Shown: positions 35,397 to 44,577, counted from the stretch's first letter. The stretch: 64,000 nucleotides of DNA from Candidatus Opimibacter iunctus (GCA_016716665.1 JADJVH010000003.1:62001-126000), one strand, 5' to 3'. Numbers and translations are program-made. Notes: generated by a model from the sequence alone, not told the origin.

Positions 35397-36284
35397 ATGA
35401 TTATTTTCAGCAGGATCGTCTACTATATTTTTATCATCCCGGTATCGTTGTTGCCATTTAAGGCACTCTACTTTGTTGCTGATCTCCTCTATCTATTCCT
35501 ATATAAGGTCGCCGGATACCGTAGGAGTGTCGTGCGGAGCAACCTTGAACACTCTTTTCCAAATAAGCCTTTAGCGGAAATCAACGCTATCGAAAAGCTG
35601 TTTTATCATCATCTGTGTGACGTTATCGTTGAGGCGCTCAAGTCCTTTACCATCTCCGAAAAACAAATCCTGAAAAGAATGGTCCTTGAAAACCCGGAGT
35701 TGCCAAACAAGTACTATGCAGATGGGCGCAGCTTGATATTGGTGGGTGGACATTACAACAACTGGGAATGGATAGCGACCTCATTGAACCAACAGATCAT
35801 GCACAAAGCCACTGCAATCTACACGCCACTTTCAAACATCTTTTTTGACGGTAAAATGCGTAATACGCGAGGCAAATTCGGGTTAGAATTGATCAGCATC
35901 AAAGCTGTCAATGAATTTTTCAACGCACATAAGGAGATACTCACCGCTACTGTCTTTGGTATTGACCAATCTCCGCGCAATCCGGATCGCTGTCACTGGA
36001 TGCAATTTCTTAACCAGGACACCGGCGTCTTGTTTGGTGCAGAAAAATTTGCAAAAGAGTACAATTATCCTGTCCTCTACTGTACGATCAAGAAAATAAA
36101 AAGGGGATATTATACTTATAACTTTTCCCTGGTCACCGACCAACCGCAGGAAGAACCACCAGGAAAAATAATCGAGACTGCTACCAAATTACTCGAAAGA
36201 GATATCAACGCCATCCCCCAATATTGGCTCTGGACACATAAACGGTGGAAGCACAAACGAAAAAATCCCCACCAGGCTGTCTGA
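35397..36284 (+). CDS. LpxL/HtrB-like lysophospholipid or lipid A acyltransferase
   Basis: 295 residues. One N-terminal membrane anchor (about 5-30), then the HxxxxE acyltransferase motif in VGGHYNNWEW (about residue 120), a later FGIDQSPRNP and a PQYWLWTHKRWK C-terminal region. All are typical of LpxL/LpxM-type late acyltransferases of the inner membrane, which add a secondary acyl chain to lipid A. Bacteroidota homologues may act on lipid A or other lipids. It has no close neighbours in operon: 182 nt from the MFS gene. Confidence 0.9.
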   Translation: MIIFSRIVYYIFIIPVSLLPFKALYFVADLLYLFLYKVAGYRRSVVRSNLEHSFPNKPLAEINAIEKLFYHHLCDVIVEALKSFTISEKQILKRMVLENPELPNKYYADGRSLILVGGHYNNWEWIATSLNQQIMHKATAIYTPLSNIFFDGKMRNTRGKFGLELISIKAVNEFFNAHKEILTATVFGIDQSPRNPDRCHWMQFLNQDTGVLFGAEKFAKEYNYPVLYCTIKKIKRGYYTYNFSLVTDQPQEEPPGKIIETATKLLERDINAIPQYWLWTHKRWKHKRKNPHQAV

Positions 36285-36411
36285 TCCTTGTCCTACATTA
36301 TTTCATTTCAATAGAATGCAGCAATATTCATCAGCTGATTGAGAATATACTCCTATCAGAAGAGTGAATGTTCCTGATATCAACTAAAATGAAGGAATTC
36401 GCGTAATATGA

Positions 36412-39006
36412 TCACACTGCCACTACCTCCCCGACTTCCTCCTCCATCGCATACTCCAGCATACGGTCAAGGCTCATGTTTACTCCGGTGTCCCAGGCAT
36501 GGTTAAATTCGTCGTCGCCAAGCAATTTGTGAAGCTGCATATTGGCATCCAGGATGATCGCATGTAGGTCGTCCCATACAGGTAGCTGCGCTGTCTCCCG
36601 CAGATGATCGACCGCACCCATCAGCGTCACGGCATGCACATAGTTTCCTTCATTGACAGACACCAGGGCCCAGATCTCCATCGACCATGCCATCGCTTCA
36701 TAGAAATGGATCTGCTGACTCATCTGTATACTCTCCCGCAGGTATTTCTTAGCCTCACTGTTCCTGGCCATGACTTCGCAAAGTGCGAATCCGGCAAGGC
36801 AGATGATCACTGAAATCGCATTCCCATCCTGCTTCGCGATCTCCATACTCTCGTGGTAATAACGCTTTGCGATGTCAATCTTTTTACCGTTATATACTGC
36901 ATTTCGGCCAAGTGCACTCATGGCAAAACTAATCCCGGATGTCAACCCGATCCGCTTGTACCGTTCGAGGCTGATCTGGAGCACGATCTCCGCATCATCA
37001 TGCTCATGGATGATGGTCTTGACTACCCCTACAATCAAGGATGCAGTAGCCACTAATTCATCATCCGACTGCTGGCGAATGAGGTTATAATACTTCACCA
37101 GCGACGCATTGAAGGTCTCCAAATCCCGCTGCAGGAAAGCCATTGTCCCGACATTGGTCGCCAGTAAGGAGAGTGTATAATCATCAAATTTTTCATTGCC
37201 CGCATGGTAGGCACTCCATACTTTCTTCATCCACATGTAGCCCTCCTTGGTATGCGCATTGACCCACCAAAACAACCAGAGTGTCCAGGCCAATTCGGTG
37301 AGTTTCTTCAGTTCCCTCTTCTCCAGCAGGAAATCCATCACCTGGCGCAGATTGTTGTGTTCGTTTTCCAGGCACTTAAGGATGTCATTCTGGTCCACTT
37401 TGTTTTGCTGCAACTTGATCCGCTGCAGGCAGTCATGATAAAAATCCGCTTGCTTCTCCTTAGCGCTTTCGTACGTTCCACTGGCCTTCAGCTTTTCAAT
37501 ACAAAACTCACGGATGTACTCCAGCATCTGGAAACGCATCACCGAACCCTCCTCCATCTTGAATATAAGGCTCTTATCAATCAATGCCCCAAGCATAACA
37601 TACAGCTCATCCGCCTCCACGCCCATCATGGATTCAATGCCATCCAGGCGGCATCCGCTGTGAAAGATGCTTATCTGCATCAGCAAGTTTTGCTCTTCGG
37701 CGGATAACAATTGAAAACTCCAGGCAATGGTATTCCGCATGGTCTTCTGGCGATCCGGAATATCCCTGAAGGTGGCCTTCAAAACATCAAGGCTGTTTTC
37801 AAGTTTTTCGAGCAACATCGCAGGACTGAATAAATTGATCTGGCCGGCAGCAAGTTCAATCGCGAGAGGCAATCCCTCCAGGCGATGGCATATCCGATAG
37901 ATGATATCCTTGTTGTGCGCATCGACCGCAAAAAAAGGCTGGATCGCTTTAGCACGTTGGATAAACAACTGCATGGCAGGCGGAAAATCCTCCTCCTCCT
38001 TTGGGCTTTCCGGATAGGTATCCGGCAGGGTCGGCACCGTATAGGTTTGTTCAAATGAAAGCGCAAGTCGTTCCCGACTCGTCACCAGGATCTTGAGGCC
38101 CGGTGCCGCAAATAATAAATCATCAAGGATAGATGATGCTTCGATGACCTGTTCAAAGTTGTCAAGCACCAGCAAAAAGGATTTTTCTTCAAAATAAAGC
38201 TTGAGGCTCTCCAACAGGTTACCGGAAGATTTCAAGCCCAGATGATAACAAATGGTTTCCACAACAAGCTGATGATCCTTGACCGGCGCGAGGGGAACAA
38301 AGGCTGCTCCATCCCTGAAGTGATGTTTGATTTTTCCGGCGACTTCGATGACCATACGCGTTTTTCCAATGCCTCCGGGACCTGACAAGGTCACGAGCCT
38401 GGAAGCTGGTCTTTGCAACAGTGCCAATACTTCTGTCACATTTTTTTCACGGCCGATAATCGGACTTGGAATCGACGGAATGGAGTCAAAAAACTTGTGC
38501 TCATGACCTGCACCGACATTATGCAAAGCCATGTTAAATCGTTCCGTCAGCAGGATGGCCAGGTCATTGATGATCAGGCTACCAAGTTCTCTTGCATTCG
38601 TAAAGGTCTTGTACGATACCTTGTCATCCTGTTGAATCCGTTGGATCAATTGTGTCAGCCGCTCTTCCCGCGGACCTTCGCTCTGCTTGATATAGATCAG
38701 CTTGGGCATATCCCCTGAAAGATTGTATTCATCTTCCAGCCCTGAAACAGTTTCCTCCGGCGCGACCCATCCATAACGCTCCCAATAGATGCCCACGAAG
38801 ATCTGGCTCTGTGCAAGGTACTGACGATATAGGTTGCGTGGCGCATGTGGCCGGGCACCCATCTCAAACATCACCGGGGTCAGGTGAATGTGCTGGATGG
38901 CTTGCTTGATCGCCATGCGCTCTTCGGCGAGCTCCTGTAATGTTGAACTCACGAATACGCGTAGTCGTTGATCAGGGGTCAGAATCGGTGTGCTTAAATT
39001 TTCCAT
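36412..39006 (-). CDS. STAND ATPase: DUF4062, NB-ARC and TPR-like domains
   Basis: An 864-residue cytoplasmic protein with no signal peptide. Residues about 15-95 are a DUF4062 domain (RVFVSSTLQELAEERMAIK, then FEMGARPHAPR and FVGIYWERYGW). NB-ARC follows: Walker A GPGGIGKTR (209-217), Walker B LLVLDNFE (278-285), LVTSRERL (307-314) and GLPLAIELAA (378-387). The C-terminal half from about residue 500 is helical and TPR-like. The type is used in bacteria for both transcriptional signalling and NLR-like antiphage defence. No DNA-binding domain is visible and the N-terminus is the putative effector or signalling module. A small lipoprotein lies 45 nt upstream on the same strand. No neighbouring phage-defence genes were seen. 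Confidence 0.85.
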   Translation of the reverse strand: MENLSTPILTPDQRLRVFVSSTLQELAEERMAIKQAIQHIHLTPVMFEMGARPHAPRNLYRQYLAQSQIFVGIYWERYGWVAPEETVSGLEDEYNLSGDMPKLIYIKQSEGPREERLTQLIQRIQQDDKVSYKTFTNARELGSLIINDLAILLTERFNMALHNVGAGHEHKFFDSIPSIPSPIIGREKNVTEVLALLQRPASRLVTLSGPGGIGKTRMVIEVAGKIKHHFRDGAAFVPLAPVKDHQLVVETICYHLGLKSSGNLLESLKLYFEEKSFLLVLDNFEQVIEASSILDDLLFAAPGLKILVTSRERLALSFEQTYTVPTLPDTYPESPKEEEDFPPAMQLFIQRAKAIQPFFAVDAHNKDIIYRICHRLEGLPLAIELAAGQINLFSPAMLLEKLENSLDVLKATFRDIPDRQKTMRNTIAWSFQLLSAEEQNLLMQISIFHSGCRLDGIESMMGVEADELYVMLGALIDKSLIFKMEEGSVMRFQMLEYIREFCIEKLKASGTYESAKEKQADFYHDCLQRIKLQQNKVDQNDILKCLENEHNNLRQVMDFLLEKRELKKLTELAWTLWLFWWVNAHTKEGYMWMKKVWSAYHAGNEKFDDYTLSLLATNVGTMAFLQRDLETFNASLVKYYNLIRQQSDDELVATASLIVGVVKTIIHEHDDAEIVLQISLERYKRIGLTSGISFAMSALGRNAVYNGKKIDIAKRYYHESMEIAKQDGNAISVIICLAGFALCEVMARNSEAKKYLRESIQMSQQIHFYEAMAWSMEIWALVSVNEGNYVHAVTLMGAVDHLRETAQLPVWDDLHAIILDANMQLHKLLGDDEFNHAWDTGVNMSLDRMLEYAMEEEVGEVVAV

Positions 39007-39051
39007 GATAAAAAGTGGTGTGGTGTAAAAATTATAGTCAAGGGTTCAAGA

Positions 39052-39270
39052 TTATTTCCATGATTTATTGGTGAAGACATCCCCATAGATGGCAGATGGA
39101 TTGACGGCTAACTCGTGGATTAACTGGTTCAACGTAACCGGTTGGCGTTCGATGGACTGATGCGACTCCACAGCCCATTTTGTCAGGTGTGCCTGTAATT
39201 CACGTTGACCGTGGCATCCCACAAATCCCAGGATCAGACAGAAAAAAAGAATTATGTTTTTCATGTTCAA
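39052..39270 (-). CDS. Small putative lipoprotein upstream of the STAND gene
   Basis: 72 residues. Hydrophobic signal sequence ending in the lipobox-like G-F-V-G-C, then a short mature part (HGQRELQAHLTKWAVESHQS). No known domain. It ends 45 nt before the STAND ATPase start, so the two may be cotranscribed. Because it is short and has no recognised family, it could be a spurious frame, but the signal sequence and codon use look real. Confidence 0.55.
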   Translation of the reverse strand: MNMKNIILFFCLILGFVGCHGQRELQAHLTKWAVESHQSIERQPVTLNQLIHELAVNPSAIYGDVFTNKSWK

Positions 39271-39426
39271 AGCTTAGTATTTTCTAATTCGATGGACATC
39301 CCATTTGCCCCTCTTTGATGGCACAAAGATGCGCGTGTAGTAATAGTGCTACAAGATGAAAGATGATGAAGTGCCAATAATACCGGATGAATTGGGGAAT
39401 AAAAGGAAGAAGGGCCCCACTTAAAG

Positions 39427-39490
39427 AAAGGGAAGGGGTTCAAAATAAAAAAGGGAAGGGGTTCAAAATATTGAACCCCTTCCCTTTTTA
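39427..39490 (-). terminator. Terminator of the kinase operon with a duplicated arm
   Basis: Arms AAAAGGGAAGGGGTTCAA (39449-39466) and its exact complement (39471-39488) with a 4-nt loop form a very stable hairpin. On the minus strand a TTTT/ATTTT run follows. The first arm is preceded by an imperfect second copy (about 39427-39445), so there are two direct copies of the arm and one complementary arm. It ends the response-regulator transcript (stop at 39525). Confidence 0.8.
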
Positions 39491-39524
39491 TATCATTTTT
39501 CACTCTTCGTTCTTCACTTTTCAT

Positions 39525-40301
39525 TTATTTACCCATCCATTCCTTGAATGTGGAAACCTTCTCCCTGCTCACCAGCGCTTCCTTGTCTATAGTGGGTTTC
39601 AGATTCAGTTTCAGGCGGTTGCCGAAATAGTCGTGTATCTGGTCAATGCTCTTGGCAGACACCACAAAGGCCCTGTTGATCCGGAAGTACTGATCAGGAT
39701 CAAGCATGTTTTCCAACTCGTCCATGGTATAGTCGATGACATATTTCTTGTCATCAAAGGTTTTGAAAAAATTGACACGGTCATCACTGAAAAAATAGGC
39801 GATCCTGTCCATTTCAACAGACAACAGCTTCTGGGCATGCTTGACCAGGAATCGTTTCCGGTATTCCTTGTGCTGGAGCGTTTGCTGCAATTCCTTGACC
39901 AGCGCAGTGATCTGTGGATCACCCGGTTTTTCTGCCTTATATGTTTCCTTCATCTGCCGGAACTTGGAAATCGCTGCTTCCAGTTCCTCCTTCTGTATAG
40001 GCTTGAGCAGGTAATCGACACTGTTGACCTTGAAAGCCTTTAATGCATACTCATCATAGCTGGTGGTAAAGATCACAGGGCTTTTCACCTGGGTAAGGTT
40101 GAAGATTTCAAAACTCTGCCCGTCAGCGAGTTCGATATCCATCAGGATCAGGTCCGGGCGCGGATTGTCTTGCAACCATTCCACAGATGCTTCGATACTG
40201 TCTGCCGTACCCACTACCTCAAGTTCCGCGTCAATAGCCTGCAGGGTCTTCTGAAGCTTCTTTACCGCAAGTTCTTCGTCTTCAACTATAAATATTTTCA
40301 T
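39525..40301 (-). CDS. LytTR-family response regulator
   Basis: 258 residues. Receiver domain with acidic pair VEDEE, phospho-acceptor Asp55 in ILMDIELAD, and the Lys in SVDYLLKPI. A linker leads to a LytTR DNA-binding domain (about 155-255) with KKYVIDYTMDELENML, FRINRAFVV and REKVSTFKEW. LytTR regulators bind direct repeats upstream of target genes after phosphorylation. It is the last gene of an operon after two LytS-type kinases, and its start overlaps a possible small gene by 20 nt. Confidence 0.92.
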   Translation of the reverse strand: MKIFIVEDEELAVKKLQKTLQAIDAELEVVGTADSIEASVEWLQDNPRPDLILMDIELADGQSFEIFNLTQVKSPVIFTTSYDEYALKAFKVNSVDYLLKPIQKEELEAAISKFRQMKETYKAEKPGDPQITALVKELQQTLQHKEYRKRFLVKHAQKLLSVEMDRIAYFFSDDRVNFFKTFDDKKYVIDYTMDELENMLDPDQYFRINRAFVVSAKSIDQIHDYFGNRLKLNLKPTIDKEALVSREKVSTFKEWMGK

Positions 40302-40455
40302 GGTCCTGTGTTTTATCTTTCAAAGGAAATAGATATCCATACAAGGTGTCACAAATATGCCATGTGCCGATGATGCCTGCAACGCTGATATACATCAGTT
40401 GGTTGTATGGCAGCGCCAACGGCAAATACAGGGGTATGAATTGTCCATGCATCAT
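40282..40455 (-). CDS. Candidate small membrane protein between kinase and regulator genes
   Basis: A 57-residue frame from ATG at 40455 to TGA at 40282-40284, too short for ordinary gene calling. It starts 3 nt after the kinase stop (40459-40461) and its end overlaps the regulator start (ATG 40299-40301) by 20 nt, a layout that suits translational coupling. The sequence starts MMHGQFIPLYLPLAL and has one hydrophobic stretch including MYISVAGIIGTW. There is no family to compare with. The alternative reading is a noncoding spacer in which a chance frame occurs. Confidence 0.4.
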   Translation of the reverse strand: MMHGQFIPLYLPLALPYNQLMYISVAGIIGTWHICDTLYGYLFPLKDKTQDHENIYS

Positions 40456-40458
40456 CCA

Positions 40459-40938
40459 TTAGAGCATTGGTATAGTGACTTTAAACTGGTCGGCTGATTC
40501 CTCAACAGTGACATCTGTACGATTGAGCAGCCTGTATTTCTCCCTGATATTGACCAGGCCGATACCTGTGGATTCAACAGCAGATTTCGCTTTTTTACGC
40601 AGATTGTTTACAATCGTCAGGTACCCTTCCGGTGTTGACCTGATGATCACATGGACAGGCTGCTGTTTACTTATAATGTTGTGTTTGACTGCATTCTCCA
40701 CCAGCAATTGCAAGCTGAGGGATGGGATTTCCTTGTCCTTCAGCGCAGGGTCAATCTGCAGATCCAGTTTGAATCCTTCGGAGTAACGGGTCTCCAGTAA
40801 CCTGGCATAAGACCTGATAAATTTACCTTCCTCCTCTACCGTGCTCATGCCACTTTCGTTGTTGCGCAATAGGTAACGGTAAACTTTACTGAGCTCATCA
40901 AGAAATTTTTCAGCCTGGTCCTTATCTTCTGTGATGAG
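40459..40938 (-). CDS. LytS-type histidine kinase, canonical, C-terminal fragment
   Basis: The ATPase part of the second kinase. The Asn box QLLVENAVKHN, NNLRKK and the G box TGIGLVNIREKYRLL are all intact, so this is the catalytically competent kinase of the pair. It joins the N-terminal fragment at the position where one G is missing in GATGAGGAAG (40938-40939); restoring it gives NTLSSLITEDKDQAEKFL. The first in-frame ATG is at 40869, inside the domain. Confidence 0.85.
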   Translation of the reverse strand, partial: LITEDKDQAEKFLDELSKVYRYLLRNNESGMSTVEEEGKFIRSYARLLETRYSEGFKLDLQIDPALKDKEIPSLSLQLLVENAVKHNIISKQQPVHVIIRSTPEGYLTIVNNLRKKAKSAVESTGIGLVNIREKYRLLNRTDVTVEESADQFKVTIPML

Positions 40939-41501
40939 GAAGACAAGGTATTGAAGCTATTGAATAAAAAGTGGGGATTGACTTTCTCCTTCAGCACATC
41001 AAACTCCTGTTGCAACTGCAATTGCTCGATCCTTTCCTTTTCGGACACCGCTTCCTTGACTTTCTCGATGATATAAATCACTTCCCAGAGGGATTCAAAA
41101 ATAATATTGACCCCAAGCCCCACGAGGTAGCCGTATTTGAGATCGTTTTGCTGGATACGGTATCCATTGAGGTGGAGGAGGTGAAATGTCAGCAGGATCA
41201 GCAGGATGGATGGAGTCATGACCAGCAGGTTGACCGCCACTTTGTAGATGACTCTTTCCCTTGTCTGCCTGAGTGACGGGTATTTGGTGATCAGGTAATA
41301 ATCATAGACATAATGCATCCGCCATGACACATATCCGATGGCATAGATTACCGGGTAAGCAACTAGCCAGATATCCAGCTCATGCCACAGGCGGTCATGA
41401 TACATGATATAGCACAAAGCCAGGGTAATGAAAGGCATCGATAGTACAAAGCCAATGACCTGGTACCTCGGAGGCACCGGCAGTTTGAAGGATAGGCTCA
41501 T
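40845..41501 (-). CDS. LytS-type histidine kinase, canonical, N-terminal fragment
   Basis: Four membrane segments (about residues 12-32, 46-64, 84-106, 120-140), a coiled coil and the His_kinase (PF06580) start KVNPHFLFNSFNTLS containing the phospho-accepting His. The frame then shifts. Its ATG at 41501 overlaps the stop of the upstream kinase gene (ATGA), so the two are translationally coupled. The real protein is about 346 residues together with the C-terminal fragment. Confidence 0.85.
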   Translation of the reverse strand: MSLSFKLPVPPRYQVIGFVLSMPFITLALCYIMYHDRLWHELDIWLVAYPVIYAIGYVSWRMHYVYDYYLITKYPSLRQTRERVIYKVAVNLLVMTPSILLILLTFHLLHLNGYRIQQNDLKYGYLVGLGVNIIFESLWEVIYIIEKVKEAVSEKERIEQLQLQQEFDVLKEKVNPHFLFNSFNTLSSSSQKIRTRLKNFLMSSVKFTVTYCATTKVA

Positions 41502-42595
41502 ACGAAAGTGCTTTCGGGTTCAAACAATGGCAGCACGATCACGCGCTGGTCTGCAGACTCCACGACCTCTACTTCCTTCATGTTCATCAGGCGGTACTTG
41601 GTGATGAGGTTATCCAGTCCTTCATCCAGATTGAGGTTCTGGACGATTATCTTTTCGTGCAGCGAGTGACTGATGATCAGCCTGCCCTGGTCATCACCGG
41701 CGATGCGGATATTCAGTGGTGCCTTTTTACTCAAGGCATTGGTATAAATGATATTCTCAAGGATGACATGCAGACTGAGCGGGGGGATACGCTTTGAGAG
41801 CATCTCTTTGGACAACTGCACATCTGCCTTGACTGCCGTCCCAAACCTTGCCCTTGTGAGGTACAGATAAGAATAGGCAAATTTCATTTCGTCTGCAAGG
41901 GCTACCAGGTATTCATCATCCCCCCGGAGAAGGTAGCGGTGTACCTTGGTCATTTCATCGAGGAACTTTTCAGCCTCCACCTCATTTTCCTGGATCAGTC
42001 CGGAAAGGGTATTGAAGCAGTTAAATAAAAAATGGGGGTTGATCTGTCCTTTCAATCCGAGGAGCTTGCTGCGCTGATAGGCATTCTTGAGTTTCTCACT
42101 TTCAGAAAGGGAATTTTTCCAGTTCTCCCAGTTGGCCATACCCTCATTGATAAAGGTGATCACGGTACTCATGATACATCCATAGAGGATTGTCCACCAT
42201 TCCATATCGGGCCTGGGAATGCAACCCAGGTGGATCACATTTGTAAAAATGTAGAAGGCCCCATACACCGCACCAATATTCATCAGGTAGAAAAAAGGCA
42301 GCATAAGCCTGACCCGCCTAAACAGGTCTCCTGCTGAAGGATTGCGGTTTTTGATCACCACTGCAAAGGAGCCGAATACTCCATAAATCACGAAAAAGTA
42401 CACACAACTGGTAGCGAAACTCTTGAGGAAGCATGGAAGTGAGCTAAAAATGCAGGTTCCGAAAATCAGCAGGTTCATAAACAGGATGTAGGGCACTATG
42501 ACCCATACAAAAACCACTGGCTCCTTACTGCTGTAACGCTTTATCGGCATAAGGCTAAGGTAACCAATAGCCACAATCGCTGGATTGCCGGTCAA
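41498..42595 (-). CDS. LytS-like histidine kinase, degenerate (possible pseudokinase)
   Basis: 365 residues: about four membrane segments (25-135), a coiled coil, GQINPHFLFNCFNTLSGLIQ with the conserved His, then an ATPase-like domain. The N box ENIIYTNAL is changed from the usual ENAVKHN, the segment that should read VNNG is SHSLHEK, and the G-box glycines are missing (LDEGLDNLITKYRLM instead of GIGLVNIREKYRLL). It therefore looks like a paralogue that has lost ATP binding and may serve as a sensor or partner of the second kinase. It is the first gene of the operon and overlaps the next by ATGA. Confidence 0.85.
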   Translation of the reverse strand: MTGNPAIVAIGYLSLMPIKRYSSKEPVVFVWVIVPYILFMNLLIFGTCIFSSLPCFLKSFATSCVYFFVIYGVFGSFAVVIKNRNPSAGDLFRRVRLMLPFFYLMNIGAVYGAFYIFTNVIHLGCIPRPDMEWWTILYGCIMSTVITFINEGMANWENWKNSLSESEKLKNAYQRSKLLGLKGQINPHFLFNCFNTLSGLIQENEVEAEKFLDEMTKVHRYLLRGDDEYLVALADEMKFAYSYLYLTRARFGTAVKADVQLSKEMLSKRIPPLSLHVILENIIYTNALSKKAPLNIRIAGDDQGRLIISHSLHEKIIVQNLNLDEGLDNLITKYRLMNMKEVEVVESADQRVIVLPLFEPESTFV

Positions 42596-42743
42596 GTGAA
42601 CTGGCCAAATGATGGATGAATTGAGGAAAAGGAGGGATGAATTGTATACCCACCCGTCTCAGGAAACTAATCGGCTATATCCTTGTCCAGCAGCCAAATC
42701 ACTATAATTAAATAAACTTCACAAAAGGGCTGCAGGTCTGTGC

Positions 42744-43652
42744 TTAGTCCTTTTCGTTTAAGATGATCGGGATATTTTTTCCGGCAGGCATGATGATGAT
42801 TTTTGCATTGGGGGATAAGGCGATTTCCTTATTGGCCTTGATCATCTCATATTGCAATTGCTTGTCACTGAGTCCTGTGCTCAATATGCGCTGATAGTCA
42901 GCAATACCCTGGGCTTCTACCCGTTTGCGCTCAGCTTCCTGCTTTTCCTTTTGAAGGACAAAAGTCATCTTCTGTGCATCCTGCTCTGCATTGATCTTAG
43001 ACTCTATGGTAGCCTTGACGGACTCTGGCAACATGATATTACGTACCAATATGGATTCAAGTTCAAGCCCTCTTGAAGCAAATTCAGATTTTACTCCTTC
43101 AAAAATCCGGTTTTGAAACTCGTCTCGCTTGGTTGAATATAACGACACAGCATCATAGTAAACCGCATTATCTCTTAGCTTGGTCCGGACCATGGGACGA
43201 ACAATGATATTTTTATAATCCGTTCCGATTTCCTTCAATATCTGCGGGGTCTTTTCTGGCCTGACCCTGTACAAAACCGTCACATCAATAACCACTTCAA
43301 GGCCGTCCTGGGAAAGCACCCTGATCGCATCATCACCGGACTTCTCTCCTTCATCATGTACACCGGACATGGTATAGTTCTGCGTCTTGGTGTCAAAATG
43401 TGTCACCTTGACAAGAGGGTTTACAAAATTGAGTCCCGGCTCGAGTGTATTGCTCTGGACTTTGCCAAATAACGATTGCACTCCAATATTCCCTGCATCT
43501 ATCTGCACAATCGCAGAGGAGAGCAATCCGATAAGGACAAGCACCACTCCGATAGCCTTTCCCAGTGCGTGATACTTGTACCAGGGAGAAGGACTTTTCC
43601 CGGCCAACTGGATAGCCGCAAACAACAGGATACCGATTAAAATCAATGCCAT
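42744..43652 (-). CDS. Prohibitin/SPFH (band 7) family protein
   Basis: 302 residues. Two short N-terminal hydrophobic stretches, then an SPFH domain beginning VQIDAGNIGVQSLFGKVQ and EPGLNFVNPLVKVTHFD, followed by a helical region (QDAQKMTFVLQKEKQEAERKR) rich in charged residues. Prohibitin-like proteins form membrane rings that organise membrane domains or regulate proteases. Nothing nearby points to a specific partner. It is a single gene with normal length. Confidence 0.9.
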   Translation of the reverse strand: MALILIGILLFAAIQLAGKSPSPWYKYHALGKAIGVVLVLIGLLSSAIVQIDAGNIGVQSLFGKVQSNTLEPGLNFVNPLVKVTHFDTKTQNYTMSGVHDEGEKSGDDAIRVLSQDGLEVVIDVTVLYRVRPEKTPQILKEIGTDYKNIIVRPMVRTKLRDNAVYYDAVSLYSTKRDEFQNRIFEGVKSEFASRGLELESILVRNIMLPESVKATIESKINAEQDAQKMTFVLQKEKQEAERKRVEAQGIADYQRILSTGLSDKQLQYEMIKANKEIALSPNAKIIIMPAGKNIPIILNEKD

Positions 43653-44030
43653 AACTCAATATTTTCTTGAAAATCTTTTGTTGAAGGTACAGCTATTTAC
43701 AGCCATACAAGAAGCGAAAGAATCGCACGGCCCTCAGTTCGCCGAAGACCTTGAATGAGCATGAAATCGCATGTAAGATGCTAAGGAGAAATACCGTTTG
43801 GCCGGATACTCGGAAATTCTCTTTGTATCAAGTCAAGGTCATGACACTTAACAAAAATAGAAAACACATATATACCTTATTTAGTATCCGTGAGTTTCCA
43901 ATATGAAAAGCGGTATAGTTTATAAAACTGTATAATATGTTAAGGTTTCAATAACTATGGTTTAAAGATTAAAGCAATCCCTTCGGGAATGCTTAAATTT
44001 ACCGCAAATAACCACTAATAAACAATACTA
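43653..44030. other. Divergent intergenic region with a small hairpin
   Basis: A 378-bp A/T-rich gap between divergent genes. No convincing ORF. A short hairpin with a CCC-TTC-GGG core (GCAATCCCTTCGGGAATGC, 43974-43992) lies 38 nt before the gene at 44031. The -7-like TAAATTTA (43994-44001) has one mismatch to consensus and no clear -33 element. Confidence 0.5.
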
Positions 44031-44489
44031 ATGAAATCACTATTTATCGCAGCATTGTTAGTTACACAGTTTACGGCCGGTGCCCAGATCTATGTCCCGT
44101 TGAAAATTGTAAAAGGCGTCGCTACTTTTCAAGCCACGGCCGAAACCAAGCTCAGCGCAGCAGATATCCATAAGCGGACTATAGAGTGGTTGGAAAAGAC
44201 CTTTCTGGCCGAACAAGTGGTCACGCTCGACACCCCGGCCAAGATTACAGCCAGGTACTTTCAGGATTATACCAATGACACATGGTCGGACAGGTTCGAA
44301 CACATGTTACAAATAGATATCATAGATAATCACGCGATATTCACGGTGACAGATACTAAACTCGGTCTGATCCGGGACGGGGAGTGGAAGCAAAATCTCG
44401 CCAAGATGAGAGTAATGTTTGAACAAGGTGTCAACGAATTATTCTGGGCTTATGAAGAAAGCCTGAACCAGTCAAGCGGTAAAGAATAA
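44031..44489 (+). CDS. Secreted protein, DUF4468-like
   Basis: 152 residues with a signal peptide (1-18, ending TAGAQ). The layout (GVATFQATAETKLSAADIHKR, then KITARYFQDY and HMLQIDIIDNHAIFTVTDTKLG) resembles the DUF4468 beta-sheet/helix fold of Bacteroidota secreted proteins. No function is known. The start at 44031 is the only one that gives the signal peptide. Confidence 0.6.
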   Translation: MKSLFIAALLVTQFTAGAQIYVPLKIVKGVATFQATAETKLSAADIHKRTIEWLEKTFLAEQVVTLDTPAKITARYFQDYTNDTWSDRFEHMLQIDIIDNHAIFTVTDTKLGLIRDGEWKQNLAKMRVMFEQGVNELFWAYEESLNQSSGKE

Positions 44490-44577
44490 ACTATACACGA
44501 CTCTTCAGAGGTTGCCTGCCGACATCCTCATTTGGAATACATTCACATAAATCCACCCCGACGGAGGCTTTTTCCCG

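Noticed and set aside
39267..39524. Frame spanning the kinase operon terminator
   Set aside because: The residues (repeated P-F-F and L-N-P-F) come from the hairpin arms; not a real protein.
43974..43992. UUCG-type hairpin as a riboswitch
   Set aside because: Too short and not matching any known riboswitch core; kept only as a note in the intergenic entry.
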